Positions 54,675-64,000 of a DNA stretch of 64,000 nucleotides are shown here, piece by piece. The notes under the pieces are model-generated. The model did not search any database. It was not told the DNA's origin and saw nothing but the letters and a program-made list of their open reading frames with translations. Location of the stretch: contig CAJNDS010002419.1 of assembly GCA_905221605.1 (NCBI GenBank), positions 186,150-250,149 of the forward strand. Direction: 5' to 3'. Both the position numbers and the translations under genes were made by a program. Positions within the stretch are counted from its first letter, which is position 1. Each line of letters starts with the position of its first letter. This stretch comes from Symbiodinium natans. Taxonomy: Eukaryota; Sar; Dinophyceae; Suessiales; Symbiodiniaceae.

Positions 54675-55429
54675 ACAAAACCCTTCATGTGGAGGGCTCT
54701 GCAGCGCTTGTGGTCGGGTTTGCTCGACCGTGCCGGAGTGCGTGGAGCCGCCTAGCTGCAGAAAAGAATGCCGATGCTTGTTCGAATCAGCCCTGCTAGC
54801 TGAAGTAGCTTTGCAATTCTGAGGGCAGGCTGCCAACCACTTCTGAATGTTTGCAACAGACCTTTGGGATGCTATGTTGTGACCGCCCTGCTCCGAGCTT
54901 GCCGTTTGCAGCTGAAGTGGTTCGCACAGCTGCATGTTAGTTGCACATGCACACACAGACAGCTTTCGACATATGTATATATATACACATGTAGCTATAG
55001 TCTTGAAAGCAGGCCTTGGCTACAAATCTTCCAGCTGCCATCCTTGTGGCTCAGCCAGAAGGATGCCCGGGTGTAAGCAAGAAGCTCTACTGACTTTCTG
55101 GGAGCCAAGGCTTACCAGAGCTCGACATATTCTCAAGTGCGTGGTTGTACATCTGCTCCCGTGCCTTGGGATTGAACAGCAGTGGAGCATTGTCCACGGC
55201 AGCATGAGGGTCCAGAGGATTTCCGTTGGCTAGAGGCCCTTTCAAAGAAGCCAGCAGCCACCAAAAGTTCAACGACTACTCGAGTAGGATTTTGTTGAAG
55301 CATGCTGTGGCAGCTGCTGCAAGGTGCTGAACTTCTGCAATGGTGCGATCGTGTTGAGCCTGACCGCATCCCAGCAAGAGCACACACGCTCATGGAGGGA
55401 AAGAAGCTTCTAAGTCACTCTTTTTAGGC

Positions 55430-56215
55430 ATCCAGAAGCTGCTAACCAGGACGAATATTGCCTTTGCCTTCTACATGCAGTGGAGACTCGTGGCAGCCCT
55501 GCGATCCGGAGATGAAGGTGGTGCAAGAACCATGCTTCAGGAGGCGACTTGATTGTTCCGACAGAGTGTTTGGGAAGAACTTGCCCACGTAGCTGTGTTG
55601 CAGCGCAGACTGAGGCGAGCACCATCGTTTTGTATGATGTTGCCTTCGCCTCAGATGCAGGAGAGCTTAGGGCCGTCGGAGGGTCGCCCAACAACGGCTA
55701 CTGTACTGCAGCACTTGGTAGAAAAAAGTGCTTCAGCACGACTGTGTTTTCCATGATTTTCTTGTTGATCGGTTTGTTCAACAGGTTGCCCGAAGCTGCG
55801 GCTAGGGTTGCTGAGTGGCAGAACCGAAAACGCATTCCGAAGGCAGCATGGAGGTTAGGACAACACGACAGAATGTAAGGCAGCTTTTGCCATGCAGTGG
55901 TCTTCATTTCATTGGTGGTTGTGTCGAGCAATCAACATTTTCAGACACAATTCCTTGCCTCTCCAGCAGTATAGTACAAGCCCTGTTTCCAGCACAGCCG
56001 TCAAGGTCTTCTGCATTTATGTGCTCCTATTTGCTGCTGGAGTCATATTCTGCTGCTTGGGAATAGGGCGGCTTGGCTGCCCCCTGAGACCTAGTAGGCC
56101 CTCTGAGATCTACGCATCAAACTTAGCAATGGGCAACTGCGGCACGTGCTTAGGTGGTGGCAGACTTGTGATGTGGATTCATGGAACCCTTTCTGGGCTG
56201 CATTCCTGCTCCTGA
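55430..56215 (+). CDS. hypothetical membrane protein, exon fragments
   Basis: Exon-like pieces: 55430-55517 (after TTTTTAG; QKLLTRTNIAFAFYMQWRLV then AALRSGDE) and about 55985-56110 (VKVFCIYVLLFAAGVIFCCL, one clear transmembrane segment, followed by a basic stretch and IYASNLAMGNCGTCLGG). No family recognised. The relation between the two pieces is an inference from order and spacing. Confidence 0.3.
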
Positions 56216-57700
56216 TATTTGGTCTGTGGAGCATCATCTTCAGCTGCTGTTGGGGTAGCCGGCCTCAGCTTTGGATATTCCACTTTGGATCCGGCGTTCC
56301 AAGTTGTAAGATCACTCCTTGAAGTTTATTCCCAGGCTTTAGCCTGGGCTGCTGGGGCTTTCTGGAAGGGCTTGGTGTCTCGTCCTCGGTTGGTCGCCTC
56401 TTCTTCGGCACAGCTGGACCTGCCGGGCCTGCACCTACTCCACCTCGTCAAGCTCGCCAGTCTTGTCGGGAGATGGCGTGTCCTGGCAAGGAGCTTTTGC
56501 AGACGGATTACACAGACTGCGTACGCAAAGTGCTTACGATTCCCCGCACTCTGCTTTCTAAGGCGTGCCGAACTAGGACCAGTCGCGGCACAGGCGTTTC
56601 AGGCCGGTGCCCAAGACACATGGATCGACAGCGGCTGGTGTGTTTTCACTGGAGAAGTAAACTCAAATAAGTAAACTTTCAAAACCTCTTAACATAAACC
56701 TCTAAGGGTGCTGCACCATCTGCACCACCATGACGTGACGTGTCCAGCAAGTGGGAAGATGGGATGCTGAGACATGAGACATGTACGGATGACAGTCGAG
56801 CGGGAACACCCTGCAACGATCTGCAACGTTGAACGCGCCGCATGGCCTTCTTACATGGTTTCCCTGACCGTAGCACAAAGCTTGCGACATCATGGGGGTT
56901 AAAATCATGCCCGAGTGCTCAGATGTGAGTTCAGAAGCGTGCGTCATGCAATGCGCCGAATGTGACCGAATCCTGCCCGCTGCAGAAAATGACGTCGACG
57001 ACTCGTTTACAACCCGCCGAGGTGAAGGCGCTGGTTTGATGAGTTTGATACTCCAAGAACCCCCGAACCACTACCCAGAAAAAGTGCGGCTTGGCAGGTA
57101 TGGGAGCATGTTTGTGGAAGAATAGCTGACGTGCTTGTCCGGTTGGGTTAGTTGTAACTTGTTTTTGCTTACTTGTAGCTTTTCGTGTTTTGAGGCCTCA
57201 ATGCGCTGGCCCTGACTAGAAAAGGAGATCCTGAGCGGCAAGCCCTAAAACTCCCCAAAAGAGATGTTGGGTGGCAATCCCTAACCCAAAAGAAGATGTG
57301 GGGGTGGCAAGTTCTCGCCTGGTTTCAACATGAACTCTGTCGTTCGTGCTCATGCATAATTTAGAATTCGTACCATTGAACGGGCTAGCTGAAGGCGAGC
57401 TGAATGTTGATGTTTGTGTTCGTGATGTGACTTTGACTGCCTACGTAGTGTCCAATGTCTACGAAGAGTGGCTCGTTGACTTTGTCGGGTGCGAGAGTGA
57501 GCGTCGAAATGTTGGGTGGCAACCCTAAAAGGTGGCTTTTTGAGCCCTAAAACCGAAAGGGTGACATGGTCGCCCCCCCATGCAAAAGAAGTTACAAATA
57601 GGCAAGAGTGTTGGCTACTCCTTCGAGTGGTTTGGAGCCAAAAAACAAGTTGCAAGTAAGTAGTTCGATGAACAACCCTAGAATCCTAGAAGCTACGAGT
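56216..57700. other. stretch with no recognised gene
   Basis: An open frame of about 150 codons at 56219-56674 shows no domain. The part 57230-57560 is repetitive (listed separately). Confidence 0.3.
57230..57560. repeat. GGGTGGCAA-CCCTAA repeat
   Basis: GGCAAGCCCTAAAAC (57239), TTGGGTGGCAATCCCTAACC (57268), GGGGGTGGCAAGTTC (57301) and TTGGGTGGCAACCCTAAAAG (57510) share one core that combines GTGGCAA with a CCCTAA telomere-type half. Confidence 0.55.
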
Positions 57701-57761
57701 AGGCAAGACAAACGTGGTTACATCTAAGCGGGCTTCTTGCAGCGTGCATGTGGGTCTTGTG

Positions 57762-60070
57762 AGAATGCAGGCGCTTTATGCTCGGTTTCGGCGGCTGGCA
57801 CCATCAGGCCTCCAAGACTATCTGCGGTAGCTGGGTGGTTAAGAAAAGAAGAGCTGTGCAGGTTATCTGCTGCAGCAGCAGTTCCAACAAACCATGGGTG
57901 TCATGGGACTGACGGACGACCATTTCCTAGTCGACCGGATGTTCCAGGTGTCGGATACCAAGCAAACTTGACTCAGAATACTGCGTGGCACTAGCATCAT
58001 CGCGTGTAGGACGGGAAAAGGCTGCGCCCATGCGCGCAGATCATCTCAGTGCCGACTTCAGGTTCGACACGGACCACGATGGCAAGCTGAGTTTCATCGA
58101 GTTCGCCTCTGCGTCAGAAGCTAGGCATGCTCTGCCTTGGCTCTGCCTTGGGCCATGCCTTGGCCATGCCTTGCACCCGGATGTGTCTGCAAATTGCCGC
58201 TGCCGAGGCTTGCCATCATGATTCGTGGCACCGAGGACGCCGCCCCCCCCCTCCCCCATTCTAAGCAAGAGTCATCTTCTCATCTTTTATCATCTTTTGG
58301 AGCTTGTGGCTGTGAGAGCTGGCGTAGCTCCAGGATGAGAAACTTGCGTTTAGCTTCAAGATCGTCGGTGGCAAGGAGGCCCACTATGTTATATTATAGT
58401 ATATTATATTAGTATATATTATATTATATTATATTGTATTATATTGTATTATATTATATCATATTGTTGTTTTATATTATATTATATTGTATTATATTAT
58501 ATCATATTGTTGTATTATATTATAATTATTATATTATATTATATTATATTATATTATATTATGTTATGTTATGTTATGTTATATTATATTATATCATAAG
58601 CTCAGAAAACTGCATCACCTCGCGTGGGATCGATCCTGCTGGGCAGGGATCTGGCGTGCGGCTGGAGGACTTCCAGCAGCTGGCTCCGCCCTCGCCAGCT
58701 CGGAACTGGTCAACACCACCCCTTGCCGTTTTTTCTTGTGGCAAGGTAGCATCCTACAACCGGATGATGTCCAACCCTCGTAACCACGTGCTGCGGTGTG
58801 CGTGTTGCGGGTAGCCGACTGCACAACTGGATGAGGTCGTCGCTAGTGGCGCCGACCGGGCTCAAGCCTTGGACGAACTACAGTCACTGCAAGCAACTTC
58901 CCGGTGTGTTCCAGAATTTGCAGCTGGGTGGTCCAGGTTTGAACTTATGTCTGGAAACTAGGGCATGTATGGCCACATTCGCTTTCGTGACCTGCCTGGC
59001 GATCCTCGACAGCTGTACGTTGAGGATCTTGATAATCTGTCGAGGATCGCGCACGTGGGGCCTTTAGACAGTCAGCGACAAGCGTAGTGGGGTGTGCATT
59101 GGCGCATTGGCTTCTCGAACTGAGTCTACAGCTAAGATTTTAAGAGCCAACGCTGTGGCTGGAGACAGTCACGAAAGCTGGCTCTCTAGAGCTTTGCGGC
59201 ATTTGTCATTTGCAACCCTCTTGGTGGGAAACAAAGCAACTCCGGACTTTATTGGGGTTTTGGAACAATAGTTAACGCGATGCGTCCCTACCCCCTCCTC
59301 AGGCCCCACTCCCATATGGCACAATGTGACCCATGGCCCTTGCCACTGCTCTTCAGATTCTTCAGGTTACCCTGACATGTCACAAACTTTGAGTTTGCTT
59401 TCGCAGCATGCAGAAGCGTAAGAAGGCAGCCCGAGTAGCCTTCGCTCCTCCTTGAACCCGACGCGTGCGATTTCAAACAGCGAGTTGTCCAGTCCCCGGT
59501 CTGGAAGTTGTCGGTTTTGGAGCACTGCATCGTGTCCTCGGGCACAGGCATGCAGCCATGCCGAGCACAAATCTAACTGCGCAGAAGTGCCCACCTCTGG
59601 GGCGCTGGACCTCAAGCCCAAGAAGCGTCGCATAACATATGGCCTTGCTTGCCATCCGACAAAGCGACATTCGTGGTTGGACTGACGAGAGCAAAGACTT
59701 ACTGTGACAGTTCCACTTCCAGTACGTAAAATACCCCACCGGCATCTGTTAGTGATCGTCACGAGGCGGCTGACATCGGATGAGGCTTCCTCCCATGCGG
59801 CGATTGCTGTCGTGAGATGACCTGACAGTATCTGACAGCTTGGGTATGTGATTTGCCAGGATGTAAAGCGCCTGTTCCATGAACTCGCAGTAACCCGAGA
59901 TGGAACAGAGGAGGCCACACTCCTAAGGGTGATAGGGCTGAGGGTGTGAAGCCAGATTCTGATGTGACTGCGAGGAGGTCATCAGCCTGGATGCGTACAA
60001 GGCAGCTGCTCAGGAAAACGGCGACTTCCTGTCATGCCTCGGGCTTGAGTGCGGCGCCCAGCAACGGTAT
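57762..60070 (+). CDS. EF-hand calcium-binding protein (calcineurin B/NCS-like)
   Basis: Pieces in the order expected for a small EF-hand sensor: 57763-57805 (MQALYARFRRLAPSG), about 57880-57955 (FQQTMGVMGLTDDHFLVDRM), 58053-58130 (FDTDHDGKLSFIEFASA, a canonical loop with Asp at 58066, 58072 and 58078 and Glu at 58099), about 58212-58235 (IMIRGTEDA), 59860-59913 (DVKRLFHELAVTRDGTEE) and from 59978 (VISLDAYKAAAQENGDFLSC then LGL). The last two join by a 64-nt GC-AG intron (59914-59977). Such proteins bind Ca2+ and regulate phosphatases, kinases or channels. The phase between the second and third pieces does not resolve, and the third EF-hand is missing or lies in the repeat-rich 58.24-59.85 kb gap, so the gene could be damaged. 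No stop is seen before the downstream KH gene. Confidence 0.65.
58386..58600. repeat. (ATATT)n microsatellite
   Basis: About 215 bases of TATAT/ATATT pentamer-like units with TTG and ATG variants, inside the EF-hand gene span. Confidence 0.95.
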
Positions 60071-60217
60071 AAGACTTGGCACGTGTCAAATGCACAGCAG
60101 CCTGGGCTCTCGCGCTGTGTCTCAAGCAGCCAGTGGCTCCGGACGAGAAGGCATATGCCACAGCTTGTTTGTGGGGCACTTTTTGCATGCTACGACGTAC
60201 GACGGCCATGTGATGTC

Positions 60218-62032
60218 ATGAGCACGGGTACTGTACAGCCTTGCAGAGCTAGCAAGTCTTGTCCTGCGCACTTTGCCATGTTTCCTCCCGCGACGCCTTC
60301 AAAGCCACCAGCTTTTCGTCGCTTAGCATGGAATGCCGCAACATGGGGTGAGGTTGGACAAGGCGCGGGGGTCGCTGGGGCAGGATATGGGCACACGGTT
60401 CAGAGGACCGAGACTGGCTCTTGGAGGAACGGCAGGGTTTGGTCCAGCAAGACTTGGGGTCAGATGGAGGATGCCGAGGAGAAGGAGCAGGAAGAGCAAG
60501 GCAGTGATGCGTACGGGGAGAGGAACTGCAAATGGTCGCACTGGACGGAAAACGAGACTCGTGAGGACGAAGATCCGGACTACGACGATCGGGGTTGGAC
60601 GGGTGTAGGGAACAGCCACGAGTGGGCCTGGTCTGATCACTGGATCAATGACAGCATGCATGAGAATACGACTCAAGAGTTCCCCAAAGAACCGCCAGAG
60701 AAAGCGCACAAAGAGCACCACAGAAGTGATGACACTTGGTGCTGGGAAGGCAAGGCGGCAACACGTTGGTCTTCTTGGCAAGAGGCAGACACCCAGGGTG
60801 CCGGCACGAGCGGCAGACATCAATGGCACAACTGGGACCAGCCACAGGGTGACGAGCGACACGAGGGTTCTCATAAGTCCAAGTGGCGCGCGGACCAAAG
60901 CTGGAAGCACCGGGAGAGTGGAGCTTCTTGGCAGGAGGCATCCAAAGTCTATTCGTCTGAGGGCTATGAGTTGATCTACCTGTCCAAAGTTGAGGCGAAG
61001 TTGATGCTGACAATGCCTGGGTTCACCAGTTTTCATGTTAACCGTGTAATCGGGAAGAAGGGCAGCGTCCTCAGGGACTTGAGCCGGACGACTGGGACCG
61101 AGGTTATCCTCAAAGGCCATGATTCAAACAGACCTACTGACGAGCCCAACCACCTTCTCATCAAAGCCAGAAGTTCCGCTGATCTGGATAGAGGGCTTCA
61201 GAAAGCTTGCGAGACAGTTGCAGGAGTGTTGCAGAACGAGTTTTCAATTTGCACGCGTTGCGGAGGAGATCACAAGAGCAGAGACTGCTTCAAGTCTCGG
61301 CTGCCTTTCGTCCGCCCGGTTTACCTCGACCCATGCGCAAATGTTGGCTTCATTATCGGAGCCCAGGGCCGTAACATTCAGCCCATCAAAGATGGCACGG
61401 GCGCCAACATCAGAATCCTGGGGGTGGGCTCCGGCGAGAAGAACGCGACGGAGCCGCTCCACATGCGAATTGAGGCGGCGTCTCAGGACCTCTTGGACCA
61501 GGCGGTTGCCATGGCCCAGGATTTGCTTCGGAGGGTGACGTCGTGGTCACCGTATGACAAGGATCCACCCGCAGGGCATGTCTTTGCATATCAGCACAAA
61601 ATCTGGCTGGACATGGAGGCTGACAGGCAGGGATACGATAGCCTGAATGCTCACCTTCTCGGCAAAAGCGGTCAACATTTTCGGCAGATTCATGAAAGAA
61701 CAGGCGCCTGGCTTTGGCTGCGTGGACATGGCGCAGGCCATACGTCCTGTTTGGACCAGGGAGCCAAGGAGGAAGGCCTGCACCTTGTCATCGAGCATGA
61801 TGACAGGGAGAAGTCCCAAGAGGCTATCCAGCTAGCCATGAACCTCTTGGACACCGTTTTGGCTCGACTTGGCTCGACCTACTGCAACATCTGTGGTGGG
61901 CCCCACTTTACCTATCGATGTGCGAAGGTAAGCAGCGCAGGGTACTTGAACGAGATGGCAGCCAAGGGGGACAAAGGTTCTGGAAAATCGAGAGCACATT
62001 TGCCCGCCAAGCGAGGTATCAGCGACGTTTAA
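60218..62032 (+). CDS. three-KH, two-zinc-knuckle RNA-binding protein
   Basis: One exon, 604 residues from ATG 60218 to TAA 62030-62032; another ATG at 60278 (MFPPATPSKPP) is possible. The N-terminal half is hydrophilic and rich in Trp, Glu, Asp and His (WSDHWINDSMHE, SWQEASKVYS). Then come KH1 (VIGKKGSVLRDLSR, GxxG at residues 279-282), zinc knuckle 1 (CTRCGGDHKSRDC, from Cys345), KH2 (IIGAQGRNIQPI, GxxG from 381), KH3 (LLGKSGQHFRQI, GxxG from 482) and zinc knuckle 2 (CNICGGPHFTYRC, from Cys556). Both knuckles are C-x2-C-x3-H-x4-C. KH plus knuckle recalls branch-point-binding SF1, but three KH domains with two knuckles is not the SF1 layout. A GTAAGC after YRCAK (61929) could be a splice donor, making the last 34 residues intronic. 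The open frame extends upstream without a stop to the EF-hand exon at 59978. Confidence 0.85.
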   Translation: MSTGTVQPCRASKSCPAHFAMFPPATPSKPPAFRRLAWNAATWGEVGQGAGVAGAGYGHTVQRTETGSWRNGRVWSSKTWGQMEDAEEKEQEEQGSDAYGERNCKWSHWTENETREDEDPDYDDRGWTGVGNSHEWAWSDHWINDSMHENTTQEFPKEPPEKAHKEHHRSDDTWCWEGKAATRWSSWQEADTQGAGTSGRHQWHNWDQPQGDERHEGSHKSKWRADQSWKHRESGASWQEASKVYSSEGYELIYLSKVEAKLMLTMPGFTSFHVNRVIGKKGSVLRDLSRTTGTEVILKGHDSNRPTDEPNHLLIKARSSADLDRGLQKACETVAGVLQNEFSICTRCGGDHKSRDCFKSRLPFVRPVYLDPCANVGFIIGAQGRNIQPIKDGTGANIRILGVGSGEKNATEPLHMRIEAASQDLLDQAVAMAQDLLRRVTSWSPYDKDPPAGHVFAYQHKIWLDMEADRQGYDSLNAHLLGKSGQHFRQIHERTGAWLWLRGHGAGHTSCLDQGAKEEGLHLVIEHDDREKSQEAIQLAMNLLDTVLARLGSTYCNICGGPHFTYRCAKVSSAGYLNEMAAKGDKGSGKSRAHLPAKRGISDV

Positions 62033-62930
62033 ACCAGAGGCTGCTCTCGGAGACGCAGAGATGCGATGAGTTGGAGAACCCTGAGCCACTCAGCCATTGC
62101 TGAAGAGCAGCCTGCGACTTGTCGATGCGCGGTCTCAAGGAAGCTCAAGGAACCTGAGACCGCCGCAGCGAATGTGGCGGACGAGGAAGCATGACCAAGC
62201 TTCTGCAGAGTTTGCACTCGGTTGGTGAAGTATGGGTCCTGAAAGCAGCAGGCGTAGGAAATCAGGAAGTCGTCGAGGCCTATGTGAGCAGCCACAAGCG
62301 CTTGCAAAATCATCCCATGATATCCCATGTGCCTTGAAAGCCCCAGACACCCTTGCAGTCCAAGTGCCATATGCCCAAGTCCAATAGTGGCCCCTTCAAT
62401 GCGCAGCCGAAAGTCAGTGTCGAGGCCAATGGGTGGCCGAGCTGTGCCGGCCAAGAAGCCGCAGAAGCACGGCCCTCGGTCCCAGTGAAGTGGTTTCGGT
62501 GTGCGGAGATGTTTGTTGCCCAGGCCAGCGCCGCCAATTCCCGAGGCATTGGCCCCAATTACAGTAAGCTGCTTCACGTGACAGCTCTGCAGCTGCTGGA
62601 GGCTCCCGCTGCCGACGGGGTGTATGTTCCAAGACAACATCTGGAGGACACAAGCTGGAGTCAGAAGTCGTGACAACATGGGCGTTGTTTTCTGCTGCCA
62701 GCGAAGAAGGAGCTGCAAAGACGTGTGCTCACACTTCAGAGAGCTTGGGAGCTCAGATCTTCACAGAAGGTAAAAGTCAGGACAACCTGAAAGTTTCAAA
62801 AACGACATGTGACACGCAGCTGCAAGCTGCTCAGTGAATCAGTTTAGCAAAATGGGAGCGGCAAGATGCCGCCATCCACAAGCACTACGTAGAGGCCAAG
62901 CGTGAACTGTCCTACGCCAAGCCAGAACTT
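62033..62930. other. intergenic stretch
   Basis: A 229-codon minus-strand frame (62029-62718) covers most of it but has no domain and overlaps the end of the KH gene. Otherwise nothing recognised. Confidence 0.3.
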
Positions 62931-62989
62931 CTCGTAGGGTGTTGTCTTGTGGATCATCTTTCCGGGTCAGTACTGCGCCCCAAATCCTG

Positions 62990-64000
62990 GAGCCTGAGCT
63001 GCGGCTCGACCACCGCAAGTGTCAAGGGTCCAAGCCGTATACCGCAGTAGGCCATGAAAGTCGTGAGATACTGAACGAATTTTCAGTGCTCCAAAGGCCT
63101 CAGGTAAGTTTTAAGGCCGCGCTTCCATGGGGCTCACTCCCATCTGTTGCTGCCATGGTGTCTCAATCGCCCTTCGCGATTCTGGGGGTCCAGGCGCGGT
63201 CCTGCTCCATAGGAAAGCTACATTCAGTGTGGTTTTGATCGTGTTCTGGCACTGGTCACAGCCGCTGTTGCTCTGCAGGATTTGGATGCGCCGCCTTCGG
63301 TTATCGAGAGCGCATTTCGTCGCCGAAGTTTAGATTGCCACCCGGACAGGGTTTGCCACAGCTAAGCAGGGATGCTTCGAAGCGCAAGAAATAGAAGGAA
63401 CCCGCGCCAGTGAAAGGACAAAAGACCTGGCGACCCTACGGCCAAAGCAAAATTCGAGGTTTGGCTGTGCAAAGCTGCAGCAATGTAGCGATGAGGTGAT
63501 GTCATGCCTGTATTTTCAGCATAAGGCAGCATAAGGACTAATAGCTGGCCGATAGTGGAAGCCAGACATGCGTGAACATGGCAGGCGCTGGCAGCTGCAA
63601 AGGAGCTTTGGTGCAGTGAGTTCTGTCAGATGTCTCCAGTTCACTCCGTACCACTTTGCTGACCAGGAGACTCTTCTGGATCCGGAGAAGCGTGCCGCCG
63701 CAATATCGGAGGCCAAGCTCTCGCGGGTCGCTCAGGCAAGGAACCAGTCACACAGGGAGATTAGGCACAAGCCCGCCTTGATGTAGGAGAAGTTGGAATA
63801 GTCATTGGCCAGGTACCTTTGCGCCCGCGCCGTGCCGCAGGTGCAGGCCTGCGGGAGCCGGATGTAGCCAGCACCGCGCATTCACAAGCCTTTGAGGCCC
63901 CGCTCGAGCACAGCCAGCGAAAAAAGCAGCGGCTACGCCAGCGCCAAAGAAGCCCGACCCTCCAGCAAAGCCCTTCGCTCCACCAGCTCCTGGTGAGGAC
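62990..64000 (+). CDS. J-domain protein, runs off the right edge
   Basis: Exons by J-domain reading: up to 63103 (SREILNEFSVLQRPQ, then donor GTAAGT), 63279-63350 (LDAPPSVIESAFRRRSLDCH then PDR, so the HPD motif is at 63336-63344), 63417-63479 (DKRPGDPTAKAKFEVWLCKA), 63667-63735 (ETLLDPEKRAAAISEAKLSR) and about 63914-64000 (AKKAAATPAPKKPDPPAKPF). Introns: GT-AG 63104-63278, GT-AG 63351-63416, GC-AG 63480-63666 and GC-AG 63736 to about 63913. J proteins activate Hsp70. The J domain ends in a Lys/Pro/Ala-rich linker and continues beyond the window, so class and partner are unknown. Not related in detail to the DnaJ gene at 7740. The start of the first exon is uncertain (62940-63000). Confidence 0.75.

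Larger units (their letters stand above)
53326..55425. other. gene-poor stretch with two foldback elements
   Basis: Apart from the two inverted repeats and a short AT-rich TATATATACACATGTA patch near 54975, nothing was recognised on either strand. Confidence 0.35.

Noticed and set aside
62029-62718. 229-codon minus-strand open frame
   Set aside because: Starts beyond and overlaps the KH gene end; no domain or homologous copy recognised.

Overview
The window looks like nuclear DNA of a dinoflagellate (alveolate protist). It is about 54% GC by eye. It carries eukaryotic intron-split genes mixed with one-exon genes, scattered TTTAGGG/CCCTAAA telomere-type islands, LINE-type retroelement debris and many simple repeats. 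The clearest sign is splicing: reading known protein families across exon breaks gives about 37 introns, mostly 55-140 nt. About 23 begin with GC, 7 with GA and 7 with GT; nearly all end in AG, usually followed by G. One near-match to the dinoflagellate spliced leader sits at 6137-6154. No rRNA, tRNA, operon or CRISPR array was recognised.

Left part (0-17.9 kb): an intronless mago nashi gene (728-1174); two copies of a GH20 beta-N-acetylhexosaminidase gene (about 3.66-5.4 and 9.77-11.45 kb); a DnaJ-type co-chaperone gene (7740 to about 12.93 kb) whose 3.7-kb GC-AG intron contains the whole second hexosaminidase gene; and a TPR protein whose C-terminus runs into a degenerate calcineurin-like phosphoesterase domain (16.1-17.8 kb). 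The first hexosaminidase copy is flanked by decayed copies of the same DnaJ exons, so the unit arose by tandem duplication with a spacing of about 6.1 kb.

Middle (18-43 kb): a duplicated, unidentified gene with an RS-rich segment (21.5-24.5 and 25.15-27.65 kb), a Thr/Pro-repeat protein gene (32.2-33.2 kb), then a gene-poor stretch of simple repeats, C/T-rich satellite-like DNA with a 430-nt A-rich tract, and overlapping LINE fragments in both orientations (about 36-42.8 kb).

Right part (43-64 kb): a CAMK-like protein kinase in more than a dozen small exons (43.5-46.3 kb), a multi-KH RNA-binding protein gene (46.8-48.15 kb), a one-exon protein with a recurring YFDR...WRLEP module and related fragments (49.4-52.8 kb), two foldback elements, an EF-hand protein gene (57.76 to about 60.07 kb), a long one-exon protein with three KH domains and two zinc knuckles (60.2-62.0 kb), and a second J-domain gene that runs off the right edge. 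All confidently called genes are on the + strand, as expected for unidirectional dinoflagellate gene arrays. Exon coordinates come from protein-family reading, not transcripts.
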